NCBI RefSeq assembly: GCF_003660455.1
Contig: NZ_QZVR01000031.1
Location: forward strand, 1 to 58,953
From: Nocardioides ferulae
GTDB taxonomy: Bacteria; Actinomycetota; Actinomycetes; Propionibacteriales; Nocardioidaceae
DNA length: 58,953 nucleotides
Reading direction: 5' to 3'
The stretch's first letter is position 1. Every line of letters starts with the position of its first letter. Made by a program: the position numbers and the translations under genes. This document shows positions 29,394 to 38,153 of this stretch, one piece after another. A model generated the notes under the pieces. The model was not told the DNA's origin. It saw only the letters and a program-made list of their open reading frames with translations, and did not search any database.

Positions 29394-29520
29394 GCGTGCT
29401 CTGGGGTCGGTGAAATTCCGAGCCGGCGGTGAAAGTCCGCGACCCGGTCATTGCCAGTGACCGGTTGACCAGGTGGAACTCCTGGACCGACGGTCAAAGT
29501 CCGGATGGGAAGACGCACGC
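29394..29520 (+). ncRNA. FMN riboswitch (RFN element)
   Basis: P1 pairs GCGTGC (29394-29399) with GCACGC (29515-29520). Between them are the conserved blocks CTCTGGGGTCGGTGAAATTC, AGCCGGCGGTGAAAGTCCGC, TGGAACTCCTGGACCGACGG and AAAGTCCGGATGGGAAGA, in order and with normal spacing. It binds FMN and lowers expression of the downstream riboflavin genes. The 86 nt to the ribD start are GC-rich; no U-tract terminator is seen, so control is probably by blocking translation of ribD, as is common in actinobacteria. That mode is inference. Confidence 0.96.
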
Positions 29521-29606
29521 ACCGGTCGCTCCGCCCACGCGGCGAGGCGTCCGGAGGCTGGTCCCACGCCCCGGAGCCCGCGAGCGGGCACGAGGGGACG
29601 ACAGCG

Positions 29607-30671
29607 ATGGACAGCCGGACCGGGTTCGGCGGCGCCGAGGAGCGCGCGATGCGTCGCGCCCTCGAGCTCGCGGCGACGCCCGGCGTCCCCCTCGGCCCCA
29701 ACCCACGGGTCGGGTGCGTGCTGCTCGACGCCGACGGCCGGACCGTGGCTGAGGGCCACCATCGCGGAGCCGGCACCCCGCACGCCGAGGCCGACGCGCT
29801 GGCCCGGGCGGGCGGCGCCGCCCGGGGGTCCACCGCCGTGGTCACCCTCGAGCCGTGCAACCACACCGGGCGCACCGGCCCCTGCGCCCAGGCGCTGCTC
29901 GAGGCGGGGGTACGCCGCGTGGTCTTCGCCCAGGCCGACCCCAACCCGGTCGCCGCCGGGGGAGCGGCCACCCTGTCCGCGGCCGGTGTCGAGGTCGTCG
30001 GCGGGCTGCTGGCCGACGAGGCCCGCGCGGTCAACCGGGTGTGGTCGTTCGCGGTCGAGCACGGCCGTCCCTTCGTCACCTGGAAGTTCGCCACCACCCT
30101 CGACGGTCGCAGCGCCGCCGCCGACGGCACGTCGCGCTGGGTCAGCTCGCGGGCCGCGCGGCTCGACACGCACCGGCTCCGCGCGCTGTGCGACACGATG
30201 CTGGTGGGCAGCAACACCGTCGCGGTCGACGACCCGCTGCTCACCGTCCGCGACGCCGAGGACCGGCCGCTGCCCCATCAGCCGCTGCGCGCCGTGATGG
30301 GGCTGCGCGACCTCGACCCCGGGCGGCGGGTCTTCGACGACAGTGCCGAGACCGTGCACCTGCGCACCCGCGACCCGCGCGCGGCGCTCGCCGAACTGTT
30401 CGCCCGCGACCGCCAGCACGTCTTCCTCGAGGGCGGGCCCACGCTCGCCGCCGCCTTCTGGCGCGCCGGTCTCGTCGACGAGGTCGTGGCGTACGTCGCC
30501 CCGTTCCTGCTCGGCGCCGGGCGCAGCGCCGTCGCCGACCTCGGAATCGCCACGATCGCCGACGCGTTCCGTCCCCGCGTCGTCGACGTGACCGTGCTCG
30601 CCGACGACCCGGAGGCCAACGTCCGCTTCACGCTGGCCCCCCACGACCGCACCACCCAGGGAGAGGACTGA
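29607..30671 (+). CDS. ribD: Riboflavin deaminase/reductase
   Basis: Bifunctional enzyme for the second and third steps after GTP cyclohydrolase II. The product is 354 aa. The zinc deaminase domain (1-about 145) has HAEADAL (His-Glu) and EPCNHTGRTGPC (two Cys). The reductase domain (about 150-354) has VTWKFATTLDGRSAA and FLEGGPTLAAAF. ATG 29607 follows GAGGGGA. It is the first gene of the rib operon under the FMN riboswitch and is separated from ribE by 1 bp. Confidence 0.95.
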   Translation: MDSRTGFGGAEERAMRRALELAATPGVPLGPNPRVGCVLLDADGRTVAEGHHRGAGTPHAEADALARAGGAARGSTAVVTLEPCNHTGRTGPCAQALLEAGVRRVVFAQADPNPVAAGGAATLSAAGVEVVGGLLADEARAVNRVWSFAVEHGRPFVTWKFATTLDGRSAAADGTSRWVSSRAARLDTHRLRALCDTMLVGSNTVAVDDPLLTVRDAEDRPLPHQPLRAVMGLRDLDPGRRVFDDSAETVHLRTRDPRAALAELFARDRQHVFLEGGPTLAAAFWRAGLVDEVVAYVAPFLLGAGRSAVADLGIATIADAFRPRVVDVTVLADDPEANVRFTLAPHDRTTQGED

Positions 30672-30672
30672 C

Positions 30673-31272
30673 ATGTTCACCGGCATCGTCGAGGAGCTCG
30701 GCACCGTCGCCGCCGTCGAGGACCAGGGCGACGCGATCCGGCTCACCATCGAGGCCGCGGCCGTCCTCGAGGGCACCGGACTCGGCGACTCGATCGCGGT
30801 CAACGGCTGCTGCCTGACCGTCGCGGCGCTCGACGGGCCGCGCTGGACCGCCGACGTGATGGCCGAGACCCTCGACAAGACCAGCCTGCGCGGTGTGACG
30901 CCGGGCGACCGGGTCAACCTCGAGCGGGCCGCGACGCTGAGCACCCGGCTGGGCGGCCACCTCGTGCAGGGCCACGTCGACGGCGTCGGCACGATCCTCG
31001 CGCGGACCCCCAGCGAGCACTGGGAGGTCGTCGAGGTCTCCCTGCCCGCACACCTGGCCCGCTACCTGGTCGACAAGGGGTCGATCACCGTCGACGGGGT
31101 GAGCCTGACGGTGGTCGAGGCCCACGTCGACCGGTTCACCGTCAGCCTGATCCCCGAGACCCTCGCCCGCACTACCCTGGGCCGGCGGGCGGTCGGCGAC
31201 CGGGTGAACCTCGAGGCCGACGTCATCGCCAAGCACGTCGAGAAGCTGCTCGCGGCGCGAGGGGAGGGCTGA
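30673..31272 (+). CDS. ribE: Riboflavin synthase alpha chain
   Basis: Dismutates two lumazine molecules to riboflavin. The 199-aa product consists of two homologous lumazine-binding barrels. It starts with the diagnostic MFTGIVEELG, has NGCCLTV in the first barrel, GGHLVQGHVDG and DGVSLTV in the second, and a C-terminal trimerisation helix. The stop overlaps the start of the transporter gene by one base (TGATG). Confidence 0.95.
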   Translation: MFTGIVEELGTVAAVEDQGDAIRLTIEAAAVLEGTGLGDSIAVNGCCLTVAALDGPRWTADVMAETLDKTSLRGVTPGDRVNLERAATLSTRLGGHLVQGHVDGVGTILARTPSEHWEVVEVSLPAHLARYLVDKGSITVDGVSLTVVEAHVDRFTVSLIPETLARTTLGRRAVGDRVNLEADVIAKHVEKLLAARGEG

Positions 31273-31952
31273 TGCTCGACTGGCTGCTGCACGGCACGAT
31301 CCCCGTCGGCGAGGGGTCGCTGGCGGTGCGCGAGGTCGTCGGCAACGGCTTCGGCCTGGCCAGTGCGCTGCTCGGCATGCGCCGGGTGCTCTGGGCGTGG
31401 CCGGTCGGCCTGGTCGGCAACCTGCTGCTGTTCACGGTGTTCGTCTCCGGCGAGCTGAGCAACGCGGTCGCCGAGCCGCTGTGGGGCCAGGCCGGGCGGC
31501 AGGTGATGTTCGCGGTCGCCGGCCTCTACGGCTGGTGGCGCTGGTCGCGCAACCGCGCCGACGGGGCCGACGGCGCCGCGGTCACCCCCCGCTGGGCGAC
31601 CGGCCCCGAGCGGCTGGGCCTGCTCGTGCTCGCGGCGGTCGGCTACGCCGCGGCGTACGGCCTGCTGGTGCGGATCGGCTCGTGGGGCCCCGAGACCGAG
31701 GCGTGGATCCTGGCGGGCTCGCTGCTCGCGACCTACGGGATGGCCCGTGGCTGGGTGGAGTTCTGGCTGGTGTGGATCGCCGTCGACGTCGTCGGCGTCA
31801 CCACGCTGGTCCAGGCCGGCTACTACCCGACCGCTGCGATGTACCTGTTCTACGGCGGCTTCTGCATCGCCGGCCTGTTCACCTGGTGGCGCCTCGAGCG
31901 CACCACCCGCACCGAGGCGCCCGCCCCGGTGGAAGAAGGAGCTGCTGCATGA
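31272..31952 (+). CDS. ribM: PnuC-family transporter, probably riboflavin (RibM-type)
   Basis: Membrane protein of 226 aa with about seven helices and the PnuC fold. Helix-end motifs include ALLGMRRVLWAWPVGLVGN, GLYGWWRW and the C-terminal GYYPTAAMYLFYGGFC. Aromatic pairs (WW) line the predicted channel. PnuC proteins move vitamin precursors by facilitated diffusion; those inside rib operons, such as RibM of Corynebacterium and Streptomyces, take up riboflavin. Its position under the FMN riboswitch and between ribE and ribBA supports that substrate. Nicotinamide riboside remains possible. ATGA overlap with ribBA. Confidence 0.85.
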   Translation: MLDWLLHGTIPVGEGSLAVREVVGNGFGLASALLGMRRVLWAWPVGLVGNLLLFTVFVSGELSNAVAEPLWGQAGRQVMFAVAGLYGWWRWSRNRADGADGAAVTPRWATGPERLGLLVLAAVGYAAAYGLLVRIGSWGPETEAWILAGSLLATYGMARGWVEFWLVWIAVDVVGVTTLVQAGYYPTAAMYLFYGGFCIAGLFTWWRLERTTRTEAPAPVEEGAAA

Positions 31953-33199
31953 GCACCGACCAGACCGTCCGGCTCGACCCCGTCGAACGGGCGATCGCCG
32001 ACATCGCCGCCGGCCGGGCGGTCATCGTCGTCGACGACGAGGACCGCGAGAACGAGGGCGACATCATCTTCGCCGCCAGCAAGGCCACCCCCGAGCTGAT
32101 GGCCTTCACGATCCGGCACAGCTCGGGGGTGATCTGCGTGCCGATGCCGGCGCGGATGCTCGACCGGCTCGAGATCCCGCTGATGACCCCCCACAACAAG
32201 GACCGGCTGCGCACGGCCTACACGATCTCGGTCGACGCCCGCGACGGCGTCTCCACCGGCATCTCCGCCGCCGACCGCGCCCACACCGTGCGGGTGCTGG
32301 CCGACTCGGCCACCGAGCCGTGGGAGCTCACCCGGCCCGGCCACGTCTTCCCGCTGCGCTACCGCGAGGGCGGGGTGCTGGTGCGGCGCGGCCACACCGA
32401 GGCCGCGGTCGACCTGGCCCGGCTGGCCGGGCTGACCCCGGCGGGCGTGCTGGTCGAGGTGGTCAACGACGACGGCACCATGAAGCGCGGCCCGCAGCTG
32501 CGCGAGTTCGCCGACGAGCACGGCCTGGCGATGATCTCGATCGACGAGCTGGTGCGCTACCGGCGCCGCCACGAGAACCTGGTCGAGCGGGTGGCCGAGA
32601 CCCGGCTGCCCACGCGGTCCGGCGACTTCACCGCCTACGGCTACCGGATCACCGTCGACGGGTCCGAGCACATCGCGCTGGTGCACGGCGACCTCTCCGA
32701 CGCAGCAGACCGCCCGGTGCTGACCCGGGTGCACTCCGAGTGCCTCACCGGCGACGTGTTCGGCAGCCACCGCTGCGACTGCGGCCCGCAGCTGGAGGAG
32801 GCGATGGAGCGCATCGTCACGGAGGGCCGCGGCGTCGTGGTCTACCTGCGCGGCCACGAGGGCCGCGGGATCGGCCTGGTCGCCAAGCTCCAGGCCTACC
32901 AGCTGCAGGACGGCGGCCGCGACACCGTCGACGCCAACCTCGACCTGGGGCTGCCCGCCGACGCCCGCCACTACGGCACCGCCACCCAGATCCTGCGTGA
33001 CCTCGGGGTGCACAGCGTCCGGCTGCTGACCAACAACCCCGACAAGGTCGAGAGCCTCGAGGACTTCGGCGTCCACGTCGACAGCCGGGTGCCGCTGACC
33101 CCCCACCCCAACGATCACAACCTGGCCTACCTGCTCACCAAGCGGGACCGGATGGGCCACGACCTGCCGCACCTCGAGATGGACGGAGCCACCCCATGA
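31949..33199 (+). CDS. ribBA: Fused DHBP synthase / GTP cyclohydrolase II
   Basis: Supplies both precursors of the lumazine intermediate. The product is 416 aa. The RibB half (about 1-205) has DDEDRENEGDIIFAA and HTEAAVDLARLAG. The RibA half (about 210-416) has HSECLTGDVFGSHRCDCG, whose three Cys bind zinc, and YLRGHEGRGIGL. Both sets of catalytic residues look intact. ATG 31949 follows AAGAAGGAG and overlaps the transporter stop. It ends in an ATGA overlap with ribH. Confidence 0.96.
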   Translation: MSTDQTVRLDPVERAIADIAAGRAVIVVDDEDRENEGDIIFAASKATPELMAFTIRHSSGVICVPMPARMLDRLEIPLMTPHNKDRLRTAYTISVDARDGVSTGISAADRAHTVRVLADSATEPWELTRPGHVFPLRYREGGVLVRRGHTEAAVDLARLAGLTPAGVLVEVVNDDGTMKRGPQLREFADEHGLAMISIDELVRYRRRHENLVERVAETRLPTRSGDFTAYGYRITVDGSEHIALVHGDLSDAADRPVLTRVHSECLTGDVFGSHRCDCGPQLEEAMERIVTEGRGVVVYLRGHEGRGIGLVAKLQAYQLQDGGRDTVDANLDLGLPADARHYGTATQILRDLGVHSVRLLTNNPDKVESLEDFGVHVDSRVPLTPHPNDHNLAYLLTKRDRMGHDLPHLEMDGATP

Positions 33200-33684
33200 G
33201 CGGAGCCGGAGCGCCCACGCAGCAGCCGATCGACTGCCACGACCTGCGGGTCGCGGTGGTCGCGGCCAGCTGGCACGACCAGGTGATGGACGGGCTGCTC
33301 GCCGGCGCCCAGCGCGCCTTCGACGACTACCGCGTCGAGGCGCCCGTGGTGGTCCGGGTGCCGGGCACCTTCGAGCTGCCGGTCGTGGCCGCGGCGCTGG
33401 CCGCGCAGGCCTACGACGCGGTGATCGCGCTCGGGGTGGTGATCCGGGGCGGCACGCCGCACTTCGACTACGTCTGCAGCGCCGCGACCGACGGGCTCAC
33501 CCGGGTCGCGCTGGACCACCAGACCGCGATCGGCTTCGGCGTGCTCACCTGCGACACCGAGCAGCAGGCCCTGGACCGCGCGGGGCTCGAGGGGTCGCAG
33601 GAGGACAAGGGCTACGAGGCCTCCTCGGCGGCTCTGGTCACCGCGCAGACGCTTCGCCGGGTCAAGCGCGGCTACGGCGCCTGA
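33196..33684 (+). CDS. ribH: Lumazine synthase
   Basis: Joins the pyrimidine and DHBP to give 6,7-dimethyl-8-ribityllumazine and usually forms a 60-mer shell or pentamer. The product is 162 aa. Landmarks are VVAASWHDQVMDGLL, VPGTFELPVVA, ALGVVIRGGTPHFDYV (catalytic His) and FGVLTCDTEQQA. Last gene of the rib operon. The next gene, hisE, has its own promoter 36 bp on. Confidence 0.96.
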   Translation: MSGAGAPTQQPIDCHDLRVAVVAASWHDQVMDGLLAGAQRAFDDYRVEAPVVVRVPGTFELPVVAAALAAQAYDAVIALGVVIRGGTPHFDYVCSAATDGLTRVALDHQTAIGFGVLTCDTEQQALDRAGLEGSQEDKGYEASSAALVTAQTLRRVKRGYGA

Positions 33685-33720
33685 CCCCGGCCCGGTGGGC
33701 GGCGCGGCGGGGGAGCCACC

Positions 33721-33726
33721 TAGGCT
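33721..33726 (+). promoter_or_regulatory. -10 element of a near-leaderless promoter (hisE)
   Basis: TAGGCT is followed by 8 bases and GTG 33735, with no Shine-Dalgarno between. This separates the his pair from the FMN-controlled rib operon. Confidence 0.6.
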
Positions 33727-33734
33727 GTCGGACC

Positions 33735-33998
33735 GTGAAGACGTTCGACGAGCTGTGGTCTGAGCTGCGGGAGAAGGCGCGGACCCGTCCCGAGGGGTCC
33801 GGCACCGTGCGTGAGCTCGACGCCGGGGTCCATGCGATCGGGAAGAAGCTGGTCGAGGAGGCGGCCGAGTCCTGGATGGCCGCCGAGCACGAGGGGCCCG
33901 AGCGGACCGCCGAGGAGATCAGCCAGCTGCTCTACCACGCCCAGGTGCTGATGCTGGCCTCCGGCATCGAGCTCGACGACGTCTACTCCCACCTGTAG
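33735..33998 (+). CDS. hisE: Phosphoribosyl-ATP pyrophosphatase
   Basis: Second step of histidine synthesis. The 87-aa all-alpha protein starts MKTFDELW and has KKLVEEAAESWMAAE and EEISQLLYHAQVLM, the MazG-like metal-binding helices (Glu pairs). It is a stand-alone HisE, not fused to HisI. It lies 8 bp before hisG, the pair typical of actinobacteria. Confidence 0.95.
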   Translation: MKTFDELWSELREKARTRPEGSGTVRELDAGVHAIGKKLVEEAAESWMAAEHEGPERTAEEISQLLYHAQVLMLASGIELDDVYSHL

Positions 33999-34006
33999 AG
34001 GATCCC

Positions 34007-34876
34007 GTGTCTGTCACCCCCACCCCCGGGCTGCTGCGGATCGCGGTGCCCAACAAGGGCTCGCTGTCCCAGTCGGCCACCGAGATGCTGCGTGAGTCCG
34101 GCTACCGCCAGCGCGACGACGCCAAGCAGCTCACGCTCACCGACGGCGACAACGGCGTCGAGTTCTTCTACCTGCGCCCCCGCGACATCGCGCTCTACGT
34201 CGGCGAGGGCACCCTCGACATCGGCGTCACCGGCCGCGACCTCCTGCGCGACTCCGGCGCCCACGCAGACGAGGTGCTCTCGCTGGGCTTCGGCCGCAGC
34301 CGGTTCCGCTTCGCCGGCCCGCGCGGCGCGTTCCGCGACCTCGGCGAGCTGGCCGGCTGCCGGATCGCGACGTCGTATGTCGGAGTGGTGCGGGCGTTCC
34401 TCGAGGAGCGGGGCATCGAGGCGAGCGTGGTCCGCCTGGACGGGGCCGTCGAGACCAGCATCCAGCTCGGAGTGGCCGACGCCATCGCCGACGTCGTCGA
34501 GACCGGCAGCACGCTGCGCCAGGCCGGCCTCGAGGTCTTCGGCGAGACGATCCTGGAGTCCGAGGCGGTGCTGGTGACCCGTCGCGGCGCCCCGCTGCCC
34601 GACGGGTTCGAGATCTTCAAGCGCCGGCTCGAGGGCGTGCTGGTGGCCCGGTCCTACGTGATGATGGACTACGACATCCGCAGCGAGCACGTCTCGCGCG
34701 CGGTGGCGCTGACCCCGGGCATCGAGAGCCCGACCGTCTCCCCGCTGCACCGCGAGGGCTGGGTGGCGGTGCGGGCGATGGTTCCCCGCGAGGGCGCGCA
34801 CCGGCTCATGGACGAGCTCTACCAGCTGGGTGCCCGCGGCATCCTGCTCACCGACATCCATGCCTGCCGCCTCTGA
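34007..34876 (+). CDS. hisG: ATP phosphoribosyltransferase, long form
   Basis: First, feedback-inhibited step of histidine synthesis. The 289-aa product is the long hexameric form. The catalytic periplasmic-binding-like domains have RIAVPNKGSLSQSATEML, VGEGTLDIGVTGRDLL and the PRPP loop VADAIADVVETGSTLRQAGL. The C-terminal ACT-like domain (about 215-289) binds histidine. GTG 34007 follows GAGGATCC. It overlaps the PH-domain gene by 17 bp. Confidence 0.96.
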   Translation: MSVTPTPGLLRIAVPNKGSLSQSATEMLRESGYRQRDDAKQLTLTDGDNGVEFFYLRPRDIALYVGEGTLDIGVTGRDLLRDSGAHADEVLSLGFGRSRFRFAGPRGAFRDLGELAGCRIATSYVGVVRAFLEERGIEASVVRLDGAVETSIQLGVADAIADVVETGSTLRQAGLEVFGETILESEAVLVTRRGAPLPDGFEIFKRRLEGVLVARSYVMMDYDIRSEHVSRAVALTPGIESPTVSPLHREGWVAVRAMVPREGAHRLMDELYQLGARGILLTDIHACRL

Positions 34877-35318
34877 GCCGGGCGCCGCCGGCGCGCAGCT
34901 CCCGCGCAGCTGGCGCCCCTTCGGCCCCCGCATCGCCGGGCTCGTCTTCGGTCTGGCGCTGGTCGTGGTGTGTGCCTTCGCCTGGTTCGGCTTCGACCCC
35001 GAGACGCGGGCCAAGTTCACCGCCTTCCAGCGAGGCACGCTGGTCTTCCTCGGGCTGCTGATCTTCGCGGTGATGTATGCGCTGATGCGCTCGCGCGTCG
35101 TGGCCGAGGCCGAGCGGCTCGTGGTGGTCAACGGCTACCGCCGCCACGAGTACGCCTGGGCCGAGGTGGTCGCGGTGCACCTGCCGCCCGGCGCCCCGTG
35201 GGCCACCTTCGACCTGGCCGACGGGAGCACGGTCTCGGCGATGGGCATCCAGGGCAGCGACGGCGCCCGGGCCCGCCAGGCGGTGCGCGAGCTGCGGCTG
35301 CTGCTCGACCGCGGCTAG
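34860..35318 (+). CDS. Membrane protein with bacterial PH domain
   Basis: Product of 152 aa with two membrane helices (about 24-44 and 58-76). A C-terminal PH-like domain of the bPH_6 kind follows, with RLVVVNGYRRHEYAWAEV and WATFDLADGSTVSAMGIQGSDG. ATG 34860 lies inside the hisG end; an in-frame start at 34830 lies still deeper in hisG. This hisG-PH order recurs in actinobacteria and is probably co-transcription rather than a histidine function. Confidence 0.82.
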   Translation: MPAASEPGAAGAQLPRSWRPFGPRIAGLVFGLALVVVCAFAWFGFDPETRAKFTAFQRGTLVFLGLLIFAVMYALMRSRVVAEAERLVVVNGYRRHEYAWAEVVAVHLPPGAPWATFDLADGSTVSAMGIQGSDGARARQAVRELRLLLDRG

Positions 35319-35325
35319 CTGGAGG

Positions 35326-36252
35326 TCAGGGCAGCGACCGGATGCCCCACGAGAGGTTGATCGAGTCGCCCGCGCGGCCCGACGGGGCGAGCACGACCAG
35401 GTCCTCGCCGCTGCGGAAGGCGTCCGGCGGGGAGGTCATCGGCTCGACCGCGATCGACCGGCGGGCCGTGCGCTCCACGTCGTCGGCGGTGTAGACCTGC
35501 AGGTAGCGGAAGTGCCGGTCGACCCAGAGCGCGACACCCTCCTCCTCGTCGCCCGGCGCCAGCAGCTCGACCGTCGCGTGCCCGCCGTTGTCGTGCTCGA
35601 GCTCGGTGAAGCAGTCGTCGAGGACCAGAGGCCCGATCGCCCGGGGAGTCCGGAAGTCGTAGGAGCTTCCCTCGACGTGGCGCGAGCGCACCGGAAGCTT
35701 GCGCTCGTCGGAGACCAGCCGCACCGACGCCGGCAGCAGCAACTCGAGGTGGTCGACCGGACCCCCGCCGATCGCCAGGTAGGGGTGTGCGCCCGCGGCG
35801 AAGGGGGCCGCGGAGTCGGACCGGTTGGTCGCGCGCAGCATCGCGGTCAGCCCGTGGGCCGAGACCCGGTAGGTCACCTCCAGGTCGAGCGTCCACGGAT
35901 AGCCGGTCTGCGCCATCAGGCGGTAGCCGAGCCGGACCCGGTGCTCCTCGGCCTCCACGAGCGACCAGGCCGCCCAGCGCACCAGCCCGTGCGAGGCGTT
36001 GCCCCGCGACGGCTCGGTCAGCGGCAGCTGCAGGTCGTGGCCGCGGAAGCTGTAGGCGCCGTCGCGCACCCGGTTCGGCCACGGGACCAGCCACTGACCC
36101 CGCCCGCCCGGTGACATCGCGGCGCGGGCGAACCCGTCGACCAGCGGCCGCTCGAAGTAGGTCAGGCTGCGCAGCGCCGCGCCGCTCTCGGTGACGACGG
36201 CGTGGTAGCCGTCGGCACTGATCTCGAACTGGTCGCCGCTGGGAGGGAGCAC
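35326..36252 (-). CDS. Aldose 1-epimerase family protein
   Basis: Mutarotase-like enzyme of 308 aa. Galactose-mutarotase fold landmarks are PWPNRVRDGAYSFRG, ASHGLVRWAAW (substrate His) and GAHPYLAIG (catalytic His). The EPMTSPPDAF block near the C-terminus carries the catalytic Glu. Sugar specificity cannot be read. The start GTG 36252 is exactly 6 nt after a TAGGGT -10, so the mRNA is probably leaderless. No sugar-catabolism genes are adjacent. Confidence 0.88.
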   Translation of the reverse strand: MLPPSGDQFEISADGYHAVVTESGAALRSLTYFERPLVDGFARAAMSPGGRGQWLVPWPNRVRDGAYSFRGHDLQLPLTEPSRGNASHGLVRWAAWSLVEAEEHRVRLGYRLMAQTGYPWTLDLEVTYRVSAHGLTAMLRATNRSDSAAPFAAGAHPYLAIGGGPVDHLELLLPASVRLVSDERKLPVRSRHVEGSSYDFRTPRAIGPLVLDDCFTELEHDNGGHATVELLAPGDEEEGVALWVDRHFRYLQVYTADDVERTARRSIAVEPMTSPPDAFRSGEDLVVLAPSGRAGDSINLSWGIRSLP

Positions 36253-36258
36253 CCCTCC

Positions 36259-36264
36259 ACCCTA
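36259..36264 (-). promoter_or_regulatory. -10 element of a leaderless promoter (aldose epimerase)
   Basis: On the minus strand TAGGGT is followed by six bases and GTG (36252-36250). There is no usable Shine-Dalgarno distance. Confidence 0.55.
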
Positions 36265-36340
36265 GGGAGCCCTATGGAGGCAGGGGCGCTCCGGGCCCGA
36301 TCCGTGACCCAGCCGACACCACCGGCGAGCGGGGCCGGGC

Positions 36341-36949
36341 TCAGCGGACGACCGGGGCCGCGAGGCCGAGACCGTCGACGATCAGATCGGCGCGCTCCGC
36401 GGTGCGGTCCTCGGCGAAGTGGCGGGCCTCGGTGGTCAGCCAGCGCCGCCAGTGCGACTCGACGGCCGGCCCGTCGCGCTCGAGGCCGCGCTGCAGGCGG
36501 GTGTCGTCGGGGGCGACTACCCAGGCCAGGACTCCGGTGAGATCGGCGTGCCCGACGGCCCCGGCCCCCACCCCTTCGACCACGAGCAGCCGCACCGGGT
36601 CGAGGTGGACGGTCTCGGCGTAGCGGCCGGCGTGCCAGTCGTAGCGGCGCACCTGGCCGGGGCGGCCGGCCGCGTGCTCGGTGAGCAGTCCCTCCAGCTG
36701 GGCGATGCCGGCCGCCAGCCCCGACCACCCGTCGTACAGGTCGTCCATGTGCAGCACGGTCGCGTCGGGCCGCGCCGAGGCCAGTGCCGCCGCCAGCGTG
36801 GTCTTTCCGGACCCGGCGGGCCCGTCGACGCAGACGAGCCGGCCCGAGCCGAGCGTGGGCGGGCGTGCGGCGGCGAGGCCCAGCACCAGCCCGGCGACGC
36901 CCGCGGGGTCAGAAGGCGAGGCCGTGGCCACGGTAGGTCGCGACCTCAT
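36341..36949 (-). CDS. Uridine kinase-like P-loop kinase
   Basis: P-loop kinase of 202 aa. Walker A is GPAGSGKTT (43-51), followed by HMDDLYDGW, the substrate-binding pattern of uridine/phosphoribulokinase-like enzymes, and VEGVGAGA as Walker B-like strand. The substrate is unknown. ATG 36949 was chosen because GAGGAG lies 7 nt upstream within the preceding gene, giving a 41-bp overlap; GTG 36931 is weaker. It is the last gene of a three-gene reverse operon with a membrane protein and a PLP enzyme. Confidence 0.82.
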   Translation of the reverse strand: MRSRPTVATASPSDPAGVAGLVLGLAAARPPTLGSGRLVCVDGPAGSGKTTLAAALASARPDATVLHMDDLYDGWSGLAAGIAQLEGLLTEHAAGRPGQVRRYDWHAGRYAETVHLDPVRLLVVEGVGAGAVGHADLTGVLAWVVAPDDTRLQRGLERDGPAVESHWRRWLTTEARHFAEDRTAERADLIVDGLGLAAPVVR

Positions 36950-38153
36950 CGACGAGCTCCTCGCCCGCGAGCAGGTGGACGGTGCTGCCGTGCTCGAACA
37001 GCTCGCCGGCCTTCGCGTGCCGGAACCAGACCAGGTCGCCGATGCGCAGCAGGGAGGCGGCGGGCCCGGTGAGCGGCGTCTGCACCTCGCCGGCTCCCTC
37101 CAGGGTGGTCAGCCGCAGCCCGGGCGGGGCCCACGGGGTGGGCAGCCGGTCCGGTCCGGCGGCGCCGGAGGCGACCAGGCCGCCGCCGTGCACGGTGACC
37201 ACGTCGGGGGAGGGGCGCCGGGCGACCGGGACGCCGAAGAACGCCGCGGGCGTGGCCGTGAAGGAGCGGTAGTGGTCGAACAGCGTCGGCACGAGCAGCC
37301 CGGAGCCGGCGGCGACCTCGGTGACGACCGGGTCGGCGACCGTCGTCTCCACCGAGCCGGTGCCGCCGCCGTTCCAGAACTCCAGCGGCGCCTCGAGCAC
37401 CCCGGCGAGGGCATCGGCCACGACCCGTCGGCGCTGGGGCAGCTGTCCCGTCGAGGCGGCCTTGAGCCCTCGCACCGCGGCCGAGCGCCCCCGCTGACCG
37501 GGGACCGAGTCGGGCAGGCCGGCGACCTGTCCCTCGTAGGTCATCACGCCGACCAGGCGGAACCCGGGGCGCTCCTGCACGGCTCGGGCCAGCGCGACCA
37601 CCTGCTCGGCGTCGTGCAGCGGCGAGCGCTTGGGTCCGACGTGCTGCCCGGCCAACCGGAGGCCGGCGTCGACCTCGAGAGCCACCCGCACCGGCACCGC
37701 GTGGGAGGAGCGCACGGAGTCGACCACGTCGAGGTGGGCCACGTCGTCGACCATCAGCGTGATGCGGGCGGCCGCGGTCGGGGAGGCGACCAGCTGGGCG
37801 AGCGCGGCGCGGTCGACGGTGGGGTAGGCCACGACGATGTCGTCGCTGACTCCTTGCTCCTCGAGCCACAGCGCCTCGCGGAGGGTGTAGCCGAGCACGC
37901 CGGAGAAGCCGTCGACGGCCAGCGCGCGGCGCAGCAGCGCCGGCACCCGCACCGACTTGGAGGCCAGCCGGATCGGCTTGCCGCCCGCGCGCCGGACCAG
38001 ATCGGCGGCGTTGTGATCGAAGGCATCGAGGTCGACGACGAGCACGGGAGTGGCCGGTGGCGAGGGCAGGCCGGCCACCGCTTGGTCCAGCCGCGCCCAC
38101 AGCCGATGGCGGTGCACCGCCTCGGCGGAGACCCCGGAGTGCCTGCCGCTCAC
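36909..38153 (-). CDS. PLP-dependent amino acid deaminase/aldolase (D-threonine aldolase-like)
   Basis: Fold-type III PLP enzyme of 414 aa, related to alanine racemase N-terminal barrels and D-threonine aldolase/D-serine dehydratase. The PLP lysine is Lys66 in RLASKSVRV. GVLGYTLREALWLEEQG and FWNGGGTGSVETT follow, and the C-terminal domain has RIGDLVWFRHAKAGELFEHG, where these enzymes bind their metal. Actual substrate unknown. GTG 38153 overlaps the upstream stop (GTGA), and its own end overlaps the P-loop kinase. Confidence 0.87.
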   Translation of the reverse strand: MSGRHSGVSAEAVHRHRLWARLDQAVAGLPSPPATPVLVVDLDAFDHNAADLVRRAGGKPIRLASKSVRVPALLRRALAVDGFSGVLGYTLREALWLEEQGVSDDIVVAYPTVDRAALAQLVASPTAAARITLMVDDVAHLDVVDSVRSSHAVPVRVALEVDAGLRLAGQHVGPKRSPLHDAEQVVALARAVQERPGFRLVGVMTYEGQVAGLPDSVPGQRGRSAAVRGLKAASTGQLPQRRRVVADALAGVLEAPLEFWNGGGTGSVETTVADPVVTEVAAGSGLLVPTLFDHYRSFTATPAAFFGVPVARRPSPDVVTVHGGGLVASGAAGPDRLPTPWAPPGLRLTTLEGAGEVQTPLTGPAASLLRIGDLVWFRHAKAGELFEHGSTVHLLAGEELVDEVATYRGHGLAF

